64,000 nt of DNA. Origin: ARS1285 sp041656875. Its GTDB lineage: Archaea > Nanobdellota > Nanobdellia > Pacearchaeales > GW2011-AR1. The notes under the pieces were generated by a model that saw only the letters and a program-made list of their open reading frames with translations, was not told the DNA's origin and made no database searches. The stretch covers positions 32,169 through 96,168 of the forward strand of contig JBBACR010000002.1 of NCBI GenBank assembly GCA_041656875.1, in the 5' to 3' direction. The translations under genes were made by a program, and so were the position numbers. Of the stretch, positions 15,800 through 23,411 are shown piece after piece (position 1 is the first letter of the stretch; every line of letters begins with the position of its first letter).

Positions 15800-15903
15800 T
15801 TTATATTCTTTAAAACAAGATTTTTCAAATACTTATATTTGTAAGAATAGAAGTCACCAAGAATTGAGAAATCAATTGTTGAGTGCCTGTTCCCCGCATT
15901 TAT
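15787..15903 (+). repeat. Duplicated tRNA-Leu 3' end flanking an 81-bp insert
   Basis: The 18-mer CCTGTTCCCCGCATTTAT ends tRNA-Leu(CAA) at 15787-15804 and is repeated exactly at 15886-15903. Between the copies are 81 bases with the motif GATTTTTCAAA at 15819-15829, a hairpin AATTGA-GAAA-TCAATT with a GNRA loop (15862-15877), and GTTGAGT at 15878-15884 just before the second copy. A homologous arrangement follows tRNA-Gly at 16486. It could be a tiny element with a target duplication, or the remains of a decayed tandem tRNA copy. Confidence 0.7.
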
Positions 15904-15975
15904 TCATTATGAACTTTAATAATTGTTTTCTACACACTATAATCTTAATAATCCTATTTTTTCTTTTTGAGTTTA

Positions 15976-16230
15976 ATGAGAAATTACAATTTACCCCCTA
16001 GAAAGGAACCAGTCTCAAATCAAAATTCAATACAATACTCTATAGGTCTTTTAGAAAAATCCTTAGGGATTGTTAGAGTTTTTGGGCTGGATAGTATTCC
16101 CCAAGGAGTTCGGAGTATCCTAGATTATGCAATTAGGAGGGGAGATCTTAGCCAAGAACAACTTGAATTAGCTGACTTAAAATATCATCAAGAATATGCA
16201 AAAAAATCTCTCGAAAGGTTATTCTATTAA
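15976..16230 (+). CDS. Hypothetical protein, 84 residues
   Basis: A small soluble basic protein without recognisable motifs. It begins MRNYNLPPRKEPVSN, has a hydrophobic stretch SIGLLEKSLGIVRVFGLDSIP (about 20-40) and a helical, charged end (LSQEQLELADLKYHQEYAKK). An in-frame TTG at 15967 would add three residues; ATG is preferred. It sits between the tRNA-Leu insert and tRNA-Arg. It looks like a real gene by its codon use, but no function can be assigned. Confidence 0.5.
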   Translation: MRNYNLPPRKEPVSNQNSIQYSIGLLEKSLGIVRVFGLDSIPQGVRSILDYAIRRGDLSQEQLELADLKYHQEYAKKSLERLFY

Positions 16231-16282
16231 ATGCTTTTACTATCATACATTTTTTAAACTAATCTTCTCTTTTAACTTTAAA

Positions 16283-16358
16283 GCCCGGGTAGCTCAGTTT
16301 GGATTAGAGCGAAGCACTCCTAATGCTTAGGTCGCAGGTTCAAGTCCTGCCTCGGGCG
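16283..16358 (+). tRNA. tRNA-Arg, anticodon CCT
   Basis: A 76-base tRNA: acceptor GCCCGGG with CTCGGGC (one G-T pair), D arm GCTC...GAGC, anticodon stem AAGCA/TGCTT with loop CTCCTAA giving CCT (codon AGG), and T arm GCAGG-TTCAAGT-CCTGC. Discriminator G. CCA is not encoded. Unlike its two tRNA neighbours, it has no copy of its 3' end downstream. Confidence 0.96.
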
Positions 16359-16423
16359 TATTTTAATCTGCAAATAGCTGTAGAACAAAGATTTAAAAAA
16401 CTATCAAAACTATCTTAATTTAT

Positions 16424-16495
16424 GCGTGGGTAGTTCAGTGGTTAGAATCATTGGCTTCCAACCAGTTGACCCGGGTTCAAATCCCGGCCCGCGCA
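16424..16495 (+). tRNA. tRNA-Gly, anticodon TCC
   Basis: A 72-base tRNA: acceptor GCGTGGG with CCCGCGC, discriminator A, anticodon stem ATTGG/CCAGT (with a T-G pair) around CTTCCAA, giving TCC (codon GGA), and T arm CCGGG-TTCAAAT-CCCGG. CCA is not encoded. It is 65 bases downstream of tRNA-Arg. Its 3' end is repeated 79 bases later, in the same way as tRNA-Leu(CAA). Confidence 0.96.
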
Positions 16496-16580
16496 TTTTT
16501 TTATATCTTTCTAATGATTTTTCAAACTGAATAGGGATTAATTAAAAAATGAGGGGGTTGAGTAGGCCCGCGCATTTTTA
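16486..16580 (+). repeat. Duplicated tRNA-Gly 3' end flanking a 64-bp insert
   Basis: GGCCCGCGCATTTTT (16486-16500, the acceptor end of tRNA-Gly plus its T-rich trailer) is repeated at 16565-16579. The 64-base insert carries GATTTTTCAAA at 16516-16526, 15 bases from its left end, and GTTGAGT at 16557-16563, one base before the second copy. Both motifs occur at the same relative places in the insert behind tRNA-Leu(CAA), where the left offset is 14. The inserts are therefore homologous at their ends although the tRNAs differ. Confidence 0.68.
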
Positions 16581-16620
16581 TATTGTTATAAGAATTATTT
16601 TCATCCCTTAAAAATAACAA

Positions 16621-16635
16621 AGCTTATAAAACCAC
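16621..16635 (+). promoter_or_regulatory. TATA-like promoter of secFD
   Basis: AAGCTTATAAAACCAC, with the TATA core about 30-38 bases ahead of the secF ATG at 16661, would give a transcript with a leader of only a few bases. It lies downstream of the tRNA-Gly tail repeat, so secF and secD are expressed independently of the tRNAs. Confidence 0.5.
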
Positions 16636-16660
16636 TTTTTCTATCTAAAATTAACAAAAA

Positions 16661-17557
16661 ATGGAAAATTCACCATCTCATATAGGTACTAAGAACTGGT
16701 ATGATAAATACTATAAGCTTATCTTACTTATTCCAATAATTCTTTTAGTTCTCTCTCTTGCCTATCTAGGATACTTTTATAATAAAACTGGCGACATAAT
16801 GTTAAAAGATTCTTCTTTGACAGGTGGAACAACAATTACTTTAATGGGAAATGTTGATTCAGCTGCGTTAGAATCTTCCCTGCAGTCTCAATTCTCAGAT
16901 ATTGCTGTAAGAAAGTTAACTGATTTGAGGACTGGTAAGCCCATCTCAATTATTATAGATACTTCTGCAAAACCTGAAGTAATAAAACCCGAAATAGAAA
17001 AGTTTTTAGGCTATAAATTAACTGAAGAAAATTCAAATATAGAGTTCACTGGACCTTCTTTAAGTAAAAGTTTTTACAATCAATTACTATTGGCTTTGGC
17101 AATTTCATTTATTTTAATGTCTATTACAATTTTTATAATTTTTAGAACCTTTATTCCAAGTCTAGCTGTAATTTTTGCAGTGTTTGGAGATATAGTAATG
17201 CCTCTTGCATTAATTGACTTTTTAGGAGTTAGAGTTTCTGCAGCAGGAATTGCTGCATTTTTAATGTTAATAGGTTATTCTGTAGATACTGATATTTTGC
17301 TTACAACAAGAGCATTAAGGACAAAAGGTGGAACTGTAAATAAAAGAATCTATAGAGCTTTTAAGACTGGTATTTTTATGACTTCAACTGCATTAGTTGC
17401 AGTTCTTCCAGCATTCTTTATAGTTTCAGGACTTCCAGATTCATTCAGACAAATATTTTTCATCTTAATGCTGGGATTATTTGCAGATATATTAAACACC
17501 TGGCTTACTAATGCTAGTATAATTAAATGGTACTGTGAGGCAAAGAAAATAGACTAA
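16661..17557 (+). CDS. secF: Protein translocase subunit SecF
   Basis: 298 residues. TM1 is at about 20-41, then an extracytoplasmic P1 domain (about 45-140, including SSLTGGTTITLMG) and five further helices, with the SecF hallmarks FGDIVMPLALIDFLGVRVSAAGIAAFLMLIGYSVDTDILL and GIFMTSTALVAVLPAFF. SecDF uses the proton gradient to pull exported proteins. The gene order SecF then SecD is the archaeal one, opposite to bacteria. It is one base upstream of secD and so co-translated. Confidence 0.95.
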   Translation: MENSPSHIGTKNWYDKYYKLILLIPIILLVLSLAYLGYFYNKTGDIMLKDSSLTGGTTITLMGNVDSAALESSLQSQFSDIAVRKLTDLRTGKPISIIIDTSAKPEVIKPEIEKFLGYKLTEENSNIEFTGPSLSKSFYNQLLLALAISFILMSITIFIIFRTFIPSLAVIFAVFGDIVMPLALIDFLGVRVSAAGIAAFLMLIGYSVDTDILLTTRALRTKGGTVNKRIYRAFKTGIFMTSTALVAVLPAFFIVSGLPDSFRQIFFILMLGLFADILNTWLTNASIIKWYCEAKKID

Positions 17558-17558
17558 A

Positions 17559-19067
17559 ATGAAACTAACTTGGAAAATTTGGCTACTAATAATTGTATTA
17601 ATTTGTTCAGGAATAATCTTAAGTCCAAACTTTGAAAAAGGGGTTGTAATTAAGAGTGTAGAAAAAAATTCAACTGCTTTTGATCAGGGATTAAAAACCG
17701 GTTTAATAATAAAATCAATAAATGGGGAAAACATAAATAATTTTGAAGATTATACAAGAGTTACTAACACGATTTTTCCAACTAAAAATAAAACAACTGT
17801 TAAGTTTGGAACTAGTAGTGGAGAAATCATCCTTTTTACAAATGAAGCTCCAAGAATAACTGTTGCTGATATTCCTAGAACAAAACTTAAGACAGGTCTT
17901 GATCTAAGCGGAGGAGCAAGAGCGCTTGTTAAAGCTGAAAATAAATCTCTTTCATCTTCTGAACTTGAAGACTTAATTACAATTACAAATAATCGTCTTA
18001 ACGAATTTGGAATAGCAGATGTTTCAGTAAAATCTGTTTCTGACTTATCTGGAAATAATTTTATGCAAGTAGAAGTTGCAGGTGCAACCTCTGCAGATCT
18101 AAATGACCTTATTTCAAAACAAGGAAAGTTTGAAGCAAAGATTGGAAATAAAACTGTCTTTACTGGAGGAGAAGAAGATATAACTTATGTTGCAAGAACT
18201 GGGGCGGAATCAGGAGTTTATTCTTGTGGCGAATATCAAGGAGAACAGGTATGTAGTTTTAGATTTGCAATTACGCTTAGTCAAAAAGCAGCAGAAGCTC
18301 AAGCTAGTGTAACTAAAAATCTTTCAACAGATCCTTCAGAACCAGAGTATCTCAGTCAAAAACTAGACCTTTATTTAGATGATAGTCTAGTTGATTCACT
18401 TTCTATTTCAAGAGATTTAAAAGGAAGAGTAACAACTCAGATTTCTATTCAGGGAAGTGGAAAAGGGGCAACAAAGCAAGAAGCTTACGATGATGCACTA
18501 AGTAACATGAAAAAACTTCAAACTGTTTTAATTACTGGAAGTCTACCTTATAAACTTGAAATAGTCAAAATTGATACTATTTCTCCAGTTCTCGGAAAAG
18601 AGTTTACAAAAAATATAATCATCTTAGGGTTGGTTGTTTTTATCTTTATTTCAATTATGTTATTTATAAAATATAGAAGAATAAAAGTTACTCTTGCAGT
18701 AATATTGACTCTTTTTTCTGAAGCGGTAATAACTCTGGCTATTGCTGCTTTAATAAAATGGAATTTAGATGCACCAGGTATTGCAGGAATAATTGCAGGA
18801 ATGGGTACTGGAGTAGATGATCAGATAGTAATTCTTGATGAAGCTTCTTTTGATGATAAGTCTAGTTTAAAAGAAAAAATAAAAAATGCCTTTTTTGTCA
18901 TATTGAGTGCATTTTCACTTGTAGTGGTTGCGATGATTCCATTATTCTGGGCAGGTGCAGGAATGTTAAAAGGATTTGCACTCACAACAATAATTGGAGT
19001 TAGTGTAGGAATATTAATAACTCGACCTGCATTTGCAGATATAGTTAAGCGAATAATCAAGGAATAG
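17559..19067 (+). CDS. secD: Protein translocase subunit SecD with a PDZ-like insert
   Basis: 502 residues. TM1 is at about 5-22. Residues 27-90 (GVVIKSVEKNSTAFDQGLKT then GLIIKSINGENINNF) have the signature of a PDZ domain, placed before the usual P1 domain that starts TKLKTGLDLSGGARALVKAE near 105. The carboxy half has five helices with IAGIIAGMGTGVDDQIVILDE, matching the SecD/Patched TM4 motif. SecD works with SecF and SecY. The extra domain is not part of the minimal archaeal SecD (about 400 residues). It ends about 47 bases before rmlB. Confidence 0.93.
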   Translation: MKLTWKIWLLIIVLICSGIILSPNFEKGVVIKSVEKNSTAFDQGLKTGLIIKSINGENINNFEDYTRVTNTIFPTKNKTTVKFGTSSGEIILFTNEAPRITVADIPRTKLKTGLDLSGGARALVKAENKSLSSSELEDLITITNNRLNEFGIADVSVKSVSDLSGNNFMQVEVAGATSADLNDLISKQGKFEAKIGNKTVFTGGEEDITYVARTGAESGVYSCGEYQGEQVCSFRFAITLSQKAAEAQASVTKNLSTDPSEPEYLSQKLDLYLDDSLVDSLSISRDLKGRVTTQISIQGSGKGATKQEAYDDALSNMKKLQTVLITGSLPYKLEIVKIDTISPVLGKEFTKNIIILGLVVFIFISIMLFIKYRRIKVTLAVILTLFSEAVITLAIAALIKWNLDAPGIAGIIAGMGTGVDDQIVILDEASFDDKSSLKEKIKNAFFVILSAFSLVVVAMIPLFWAGAGMLKGFALTTIIGVSVGILITRPAFADIVKRIIKE

Positions 19068-19113
19068 GTTCTATATTCATAATCTTTAAAAACCACTCAT
19101 ATCTTGCTATTTT

Positions 19114-20109
19114 ATGAAAGTTTTAGTAACTGGCGGCAGTGGTTTTATTGGAAGTAATTTTATTAGATATTTGTTGACTAGTTCTGAGACTAAACAAGCA
19201 GGTATTGAGAAAGTCATTAATCTAGACCTTCAAACCTATGCAGGTCAAGGAAGAAATATTGAACATATGGGTCTTGATAAAGACCCCCGGTATGTTTTGG
19301 TCCAAGGGGATATTTGTGATCCTTATGCTTCTCTTGACATTTTCCAAAAATATAGTCCTGATTTATTATTTAATTTTGCAGCAGAAAGTCATGTAGATAA
19401 TAGTTTAAGTGATAATAGTCCATTTTTAAGAACAAATATAGAAGGGACAAGAGCTCTTGCATTTACTGCAGCAAAGAGGGTAAAAAGATTTGTTCATATT
19501 TCTACAGATGAGGTTTATGGAAGTATCAAAGATGGAAGTTTTGTTGAAACTTCTCCGCTTTCTCCATCAAACCCTTATGCACAGACAAAAGCAAGTGCAG
19601 AAGGAGTAATTATGGAGTATACTACAAGCAGAGGACTCCCTGCAGTTATTACAAGGAGTGCAAATAATTATGGTCCTTATCAATTTCCAGAAAAACTTCT
19701 TCCTCTTTTTATTACTAACTTGGTTAATGGACAACCAGTTCCGTTAATGTGGTCTAAAGAAAATCCAGGGCTTAATGTTAGAGACTGGCTGCATGTAGAG
19801 GACAATTGCAGAGCGATTTGGTATGTTTCAAAAAAAGCAAATACTGGAGATGTTTATAATATTCCCGGAGACAATGAAAGAACAAATATTGAGATGACTA
19901 GGATGCTTCTTAGTCATTTTGGGGTTGGAGAAGATATGATAAAAAAATCAGAACATAGAAAAGCCCATGATTTTAGGTATTCAATTTCAGGAGATAAATT
20001 AAAATCTTTAGGGTTTGAATACAAACATCTAAATCTCAATAGTGAAGTTAATGCTCTTTGTAGTTGGTATGAACAAAATCCATCTTGGTGGGGGCCACTA
20101 AAAAAATGA
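19114..20109 (+). CDS. rmlB: dTDP-glucose 4,6-dehydratase
   Basis: 331 residues of the extended short-chain dehydrogenase family. GGSGFIG (7-13) binds NAD, TDE (131-133) and YAQTK (155-159) form the catalytic site, and AAESHVDNSL is the family segment. It converts dTDP-glucose to dTDP-4-keto-6-deoxyglucose, the second step of dTDP-rhamnose synthesis. A TTTAAAAACC box at about 19084-19093 lies some 22-30 bases upstream of the ATG. Its stop overlaps the next start (ATGA), so RmlB and the reductase are coupled. Confidence 0.95.
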   Translation: MKVLVTGGSGFIGSNFIRYLLTSSETKQAGIEKVINLDLQTYAGQGRNIEHMGLDKDPRYVLVQGDICDPYASLDIFQKYSPDLLFNFAAESHVDNSLSDNSPFLRTNIEGTRALAFTAAKRVKRFVHISTDEVYGSIKDGSFVETSPLSPSNPYAQTKASAEGVIMEYTTSRGLPAVITRSANNYGPYQFPEKLLPLFITNLVNGQPVPLMWSKENPGLNVRDWLHVEDNCRAIWYVSKKANTGDVYNIPGDNERTNIEMTRMLLSHFGVGEDMIKKSEHRKAHDFRYSISGDKLKSLGFEYKHLNLNSEVNALCSWYEQNPSWWGPLKK

Positions 20110-20939
20110 CCAAGACAGGAATTGTTTTTGGAGCAGGATTTTTAGGAAAAAGAATTTCCAGTGAATTAGACTATAGGCTAGTTTCAAGACAAGAAGTAAA
20201 TCCTCTTAATCTGTCAAGTCTAAATGATTTCCTAGACCAAGAAAAACCCGCAGTTGTTATAAATACAATAGGAAAAACCGGAAGACCTAATATTGATTGG
20301 TGTGAAGCCCATAAAGAAGAAACTTTTCAGGGTAATGTTACTGTTCCACTTAATCTTTCAACTGAGTGCTCTAGCCGAGGAATTTTTTTTGTTCATATTG
20401 GAAGCGGATGTATGTATTCAGGTTATCCTTCTAATGGTTTTAGTGAAAAAGATACCCCTAATTTTTATGGTCCTCAGTTTTATGCAAAAACAAAAATTAT
20501 TTCCGAACTTGCTTTAGCAGAGCTTCCCGGTTTGATACTCAGAGTTAGAATGCCTATTGATGATAGACCCAATGAAAGAAATTTAATTGATAAACTAATA
20601 AAATATCCCGAGGTTATTTCTGAACCAAACTCTATGACAACTGTCCCTCATGCAATAAATGCAATGAAATCTCTTATTGAACTGAGGAGAAATGGAATTT
20701 ATAATTTAGTAAATCCCGGGCTTATTTCTGCAGCAGATATTATGAATCTTTATCAAGAATTAATAGATTCAACCCATACATTTAAGCCAATGTCTTTAGA
20801 ACAGTTAGACAAAGTAACTGTTGGAAAAAGGTCTAATTGTTATTTGAGCACATCTAAACTTGCTTCAGAGGGTTTAGAACTTCCTGAGATTCATGATGCT
20901 GTTAAAGAGTGTTTAATTGGATATAGGGGGAGATTATAA
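20106..20939 (+). CDS. RmlD-like reductase, resembling eukaryotic epimerase/reductase NRS/ER
   Basis: 277 residues. Rossmann motif GAGFLGK (9-15), the family segment KTGRPNIDWCEAHK (57-70), SGCMY with Cys102 (100-104), YAKTK (126-130) and LRVRMP (145-150). The whole pattern, including PNSMTTVPHAIN and GIYNLVNPG, matches plant UER1/RHM carboxy-domain enzymes, which both epimerise at C3/C5 and reduce 4-keto-6-deoxy sugars. No rmlC is present in the cluster, so one enzyme probably does both steps. An upstream GTG at 20085 would add seven residues inside rmlB; ATG 20106 with the ATGA overlap is better. Which activities remain is not provable from sequence. Confidence 0.82.
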   Translation: MTKTGIVFGAGFLGKRISSELDYRLVSRQEVNPLNLSSLNDFLDQEKPAVVINTIGKTGRPNIDWCEAHKEETFQGNVTVPLNLSTECSSRGIFFVHIGSGCMYSGYPSNGFSEKDTPNFYGPQFYAKTKIISELALAELPGLILRVRMPIDDRPNERNLIDKLIKYPEVISEPNSMTTVPHAINAMKSLIELRRNGIYNLVNPGLISAADIMNLYQELIDSTHTFKPMSLEQLDKVTVGKRSNCYLSTSKLASEGLELPEIHDAVKECLIGYRGRL

Positions 20940-21805
20940 TGAAAGGAATAATTCTTGCAGGAGGAAGAGCAACAAGACTTGAGCCTGCAACAAAAGCAAT
21001 TAGTAAACAGATTTTACCAGTTTATGACAAACCTATGATTTACTATCCCCTGTCAACTTTAATGCTCACAGGAATAAAAGATATTTTAATAATCTCTACT
21101 CCAAGAGACCTGCCAATGTTTAAATCTCTTCTAGAAGATGGCTCCGAGCTTGGAATGAATTTTTCTTATAAAGTTCAGGATAAACCAAGAGGTCTTGCTG
21201 ATGCATTTAGAGTAGGTAAAAAATTTATTGGAAATGATTCTGTTGCACTTATACTAGGAGATAATATTTTTCATGGTCATGGACTTCCAGAATTATTAAA
21301 CAAAGCAAGTTCAAATAAAACTGGTGCAACAGTTTTTGGATATCGGGTAAGTGACCCACAGAGGTATGGAGTAGTTGAATTTGACAAAAATGGAAAAGCA
21401 GTTTCACTTGAAGAAAAACCCGCAGTTCCAAAATCCAATTATGCAGTAGTTGGACTTTATTTTTATGATAATTCAGTTGTAAAAAGAGCAGCAAATCTAG
21501 AACCGTCTAAACGAGGGGAGCTTGAAATTACAGACCTTAATCGTACTTATTTAGAACAAGGAAATCTCGAAGTTAAAATAATGGGGAGTGGTTTTGCTTG
21601 GCTTGACACTGGAACTTTTGATTCTCTTTCAGATGCATCAGATTATGTAAGAGCAATACAAAAAAGACAAGGTTCGCAGATTTGTTGTCCTGAAGAAATT
21701 GCTTATAGAAAAGGTTTTATTGATGCAGAAGGATTAAAGAGGGTAGCAGAACCTCAAAAAAATTCAGGTTATGGCTCTTATCTTTTAGGCCTACTTGATG
21801 AATAA
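20939..21805 (+). CDS. rmlA: Glucose-1-phosphate thymidylyltransferase
   Basis: 288 residues of the short nucleotidyltransferase group. GGRATRLEPATKAISKQILP is the nucleotide-binding loop, followed by VYDKPMIYYPLSTLM, the sugar-binding ILGDNIFHG and VEFDKNGKAVSLEEKP. The glycine usual in the loop (GxGTRL) is alanine here, a tolerated variant. It makes dTDP-glucose from glucose-1-phosphate and dTTP, the first step of the rhamnose pathway. It overlaps the previous stop by one base (TAATG), giving a tight rmlB-reductase-rmlA operon. Confidence 0.94.
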   Translation: MKGIILAGGRATRLEPATKAISKQILPVYDKPMIYYPLSTLMLTGIKDILIISTPRDLPMFKSLLEDGSELGMNFSYKVQDKPRGLADAFRVGKKFIGNDSVALILGDNIFHGHGLPELLNKASSNKTGATVFGYRVSDPQRYGVVEFDKNGKAVSLEEKPAVPKSNYAVVGLYFYDNSVVKRAANLEPSKRGELEITDLNRTYLEQGNLEVKIMGSGFAWLDTGTFDSLSDASDYVRAIQKRQGSQICCPEEIAYRKGFIDAEGLKRVAEPQKNSGYGSYLLGLLDE

Positions 21806-21886
21806 TCTATTAGTTTCTTAAGTCTTTAATTTATTTAATGGTTTTATTCCTAATTCACCTATGAATAAAATTCAAACTTAATCTGG

Positions 21887-21904
21887 CTGAAATTATAATT
21901 TCAG
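21887..21904. other. Perfect 18-bp palindrome
   Basis: CTGAAATTATAATTTCAG lies in the 151-bp gap between rmlA and the next membrane-protein gene. It is a perfect palindrome and could be the operator of a dimeric regulator for the gene at 21957 or a weak terminator loop for rmlA. No T-run follows directly, which is against the terminator reading. Confidence 0.4.
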
Positions 21905-21956
21905 ACAAATTTACTCGATGAATAAGATTTTTAAAGAATAATCTGCTTTTTAGTCT

Positions 21957-22373
21957 ATGTTACCAAAAATTCATTTTATTTTCGGGCTCATCTTTTCAAT
22001 ATTACTTTATTTTCTATTTCACTTGACCCTCTTTCAGGCATTTTTGATTTTATTTGCCTCTGTTTTTATTGATGTAGATCATTATATGTTTATTGTCAAA
22101 AGAAAAAAGATTTGGAACTTAAAAAAAGCTTATTATTGGCATAAATCTCTTCCTAAAAATCATAAGACTATAATGCATATTTTTCATACTGTTGAATTTA
22201 TTGTTCTGGTTTTGCTGTTGTCTTATTTTTGGAGCGGGTTCTTTTTTATTTTTTTGGGAATGATTTTTCATTCAATTTTGGATTTAATAGACCTCTTTTA
22301 TCATTATCGGTTTGGAGTCAGAGAATTTAGTTTAATAAGATACCTTTCGAGAGATAAAGGTAAATACTTTTAA
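21957..22373 (+). CDS. Membrane protein, YdjM/DUF457-like metal-dependent hydrolase type
   Basis: 138 residues, with four likely helices (about 8-26, 28-42, 78-97 and 100-120). Conserved-looking polar residues sit in the membrane edges: His6, the FIDVDHYMF motif (about 38-46), HIFHTVEF (about 77-84) and GMIFHSILDLIDLFYH (about 100-115). This His/Asp arrangement resembles the YdjM/COG1988 membrane-bound metal-dependent hydrolase superfamily. The substrate is unknown. It stands alone between rmlA and the sugar dehydrogenase gene, so it may act on envelope lipids or glycans, but that is inference. Confidence 0.6.
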   Translation: MLPKIHFIFGLIFSILLYFLFHLTLFQAFLILFASVFIDVDHYMFIVKRKKIWNLKKAYYWHKSLPKNHKTIMHIFHTVEFIVLVLLLSYFWSGFFFIFLGMIFHSILDLIDLFYHYRFGVREFSLIRYLSRDKGKYF

Positions 22374-22426
22374 ACTATATTTTAGATACTAGAAAATATT
22401 AAAAACTAAAAAATATATCTAGCCTA

Positions 22427-23347
22427 ATGAAAATAGGTATAATTGGAGTAGGATTTGTTGGCGGTTCAACAGCAAGGGTTTTGCATTCTCATCACGATCT
22501 CTTTTTATATGATAAATATAAGACCCCTGAATGGTGTAATGAAAAATGCAATGAATGGGCAAATCCTCCAATCAATACACCTCAAAGTTTAGAGGTTCTT
22601 GCAAAAGAGTCAGAAGCTGCTTTTATCTCAGTACCAACTCCTATGCAAAAGAGTGGAGCAATTGATTATACAAATATCCATAGTTCCATTAACCAGTTAC
22701 TTGAGTCAACAAAGCAGGCAGGAAGAAACCCTGAAGACCTTTTAGTAATAATTCGGTCAACAGCAGTTTCTGGAACAACTCATAAACTTTCAGAGCAATA
22801 TCCATTTAGATTTGCATTTAATCCTGAATTTTTAAGAGAAAGATATGCTCTTGAAGACATGCAAAATACTGATAGAATAGTTCTAGGTGCTGATGACCCC
22901 TTAAGTCTAAATCAAGCAGAAGCAATTTATAAGCCGGTATTTCCTCAAGCAAGATTTGTATTAACCGACACTAAAACTTCAGAGATGATTAAATATGCTT
23001 CAAATGTTACACTAGCTTGTCAAGTAGCAGTTGCAAATGAAATTTATAACATATGTCAAGTTACAGGTGTAGATTATAATGGAGTAAAAGAAGCAATACT
23101 AATGGATCCAAGAATTGGGGATTTTATGGATGTTCCTGGATATGATGGGGACAGAGGTTTTGGAGGAAAATGTTTTCCAAAAGACTTGAGGGCTCTTACT
23201 TGGCTTGCAAAGGATTTAGGATATGACCCAGACCTTTTAGAAGCAGTTTGGAGACTCAATCAAAAAGTAAGAAAAAATCCAGACTGGGAGCAGATAGAAG
23301 GAGCAACCTCAGAAAATAATTTTGGAGAATGTAACCCTGCTAAATAA
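22427..23347 (+). CDS. UDP-glucose/GDP-mannose dehydrogenase family, short form
   Basis: 306 residues. GVGFVGG (7-13) binds NAD; FNPEFLRE and KYASNVTLACQVAVANEIYNIC are family segments; the active-site Cys is in GFGGKCFPKD (about 244-253). These enzymes oxidise the C6 hydroxyl of a nucleotide sugar to a uronate. Normal members have 400-450 residues with a carboxy-terminal domain that completes UDP-sugar binding. Here the protein stops soon after the dimerisation helix (AVWRLNQKVRKNPDW) and a short tail. No frameshift remnant of the last domain is visible before wzx. It may use a reduced site, or a partner. Confidence 0.82.
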   Translation: MKIGIIGVGFVGGSTARVLHSHHDLFLYDKYKTPEWCNEKCNEWANPPINTPQSLEVLAKESEAAFISVPTPMQKSGAIDYTNIHSSINQLLESTKQAGRNPEDLLVIIRSTAVSGTTHKLSEQYPFRFAFNPEFLRERYALEDMQNTDRIVLGADDPLSLNQAEAIYKPVFPQARFVLTDTKTSEMIKYASNVTLACQVAVANEIYNICQVTGVDYNGVKEAILMDPRIGDFMDVPGYDGDRGFGGKCFPKDLRALTWLAKDLGYDPDLLEAVWRLNQKVRKNPDWEQIEGATSENNFGECNPAK

Positions 23348-23411
23348 TATTGAGTCTTAAGAAACTTTTCTTTTTCAATATATTTAAATACAATTTTACT
23401 ATATATTAATT

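Noticed and set aside
15976..16230. Tandem tRNA array extending through this gene
   Set aside because: No tRNA-like stem set is found between 15904 and 16282; the frame has ordinary codon use.
16501..16564. Box C/D small RNA in the tRNA-Gly insert
   Set aside because: AATGATT, CTGA, AATGAGG and TTGA occur in the right order but boxes are poor and the homologous insert behind tRNA-Leu does not keep them.
15787..16580. Split tRNA halves as in Nanoarchaeum
   Set aside because: The duplicated pieces contain only the acceptor end, not a tRNA half, and both tRNAs are complete.
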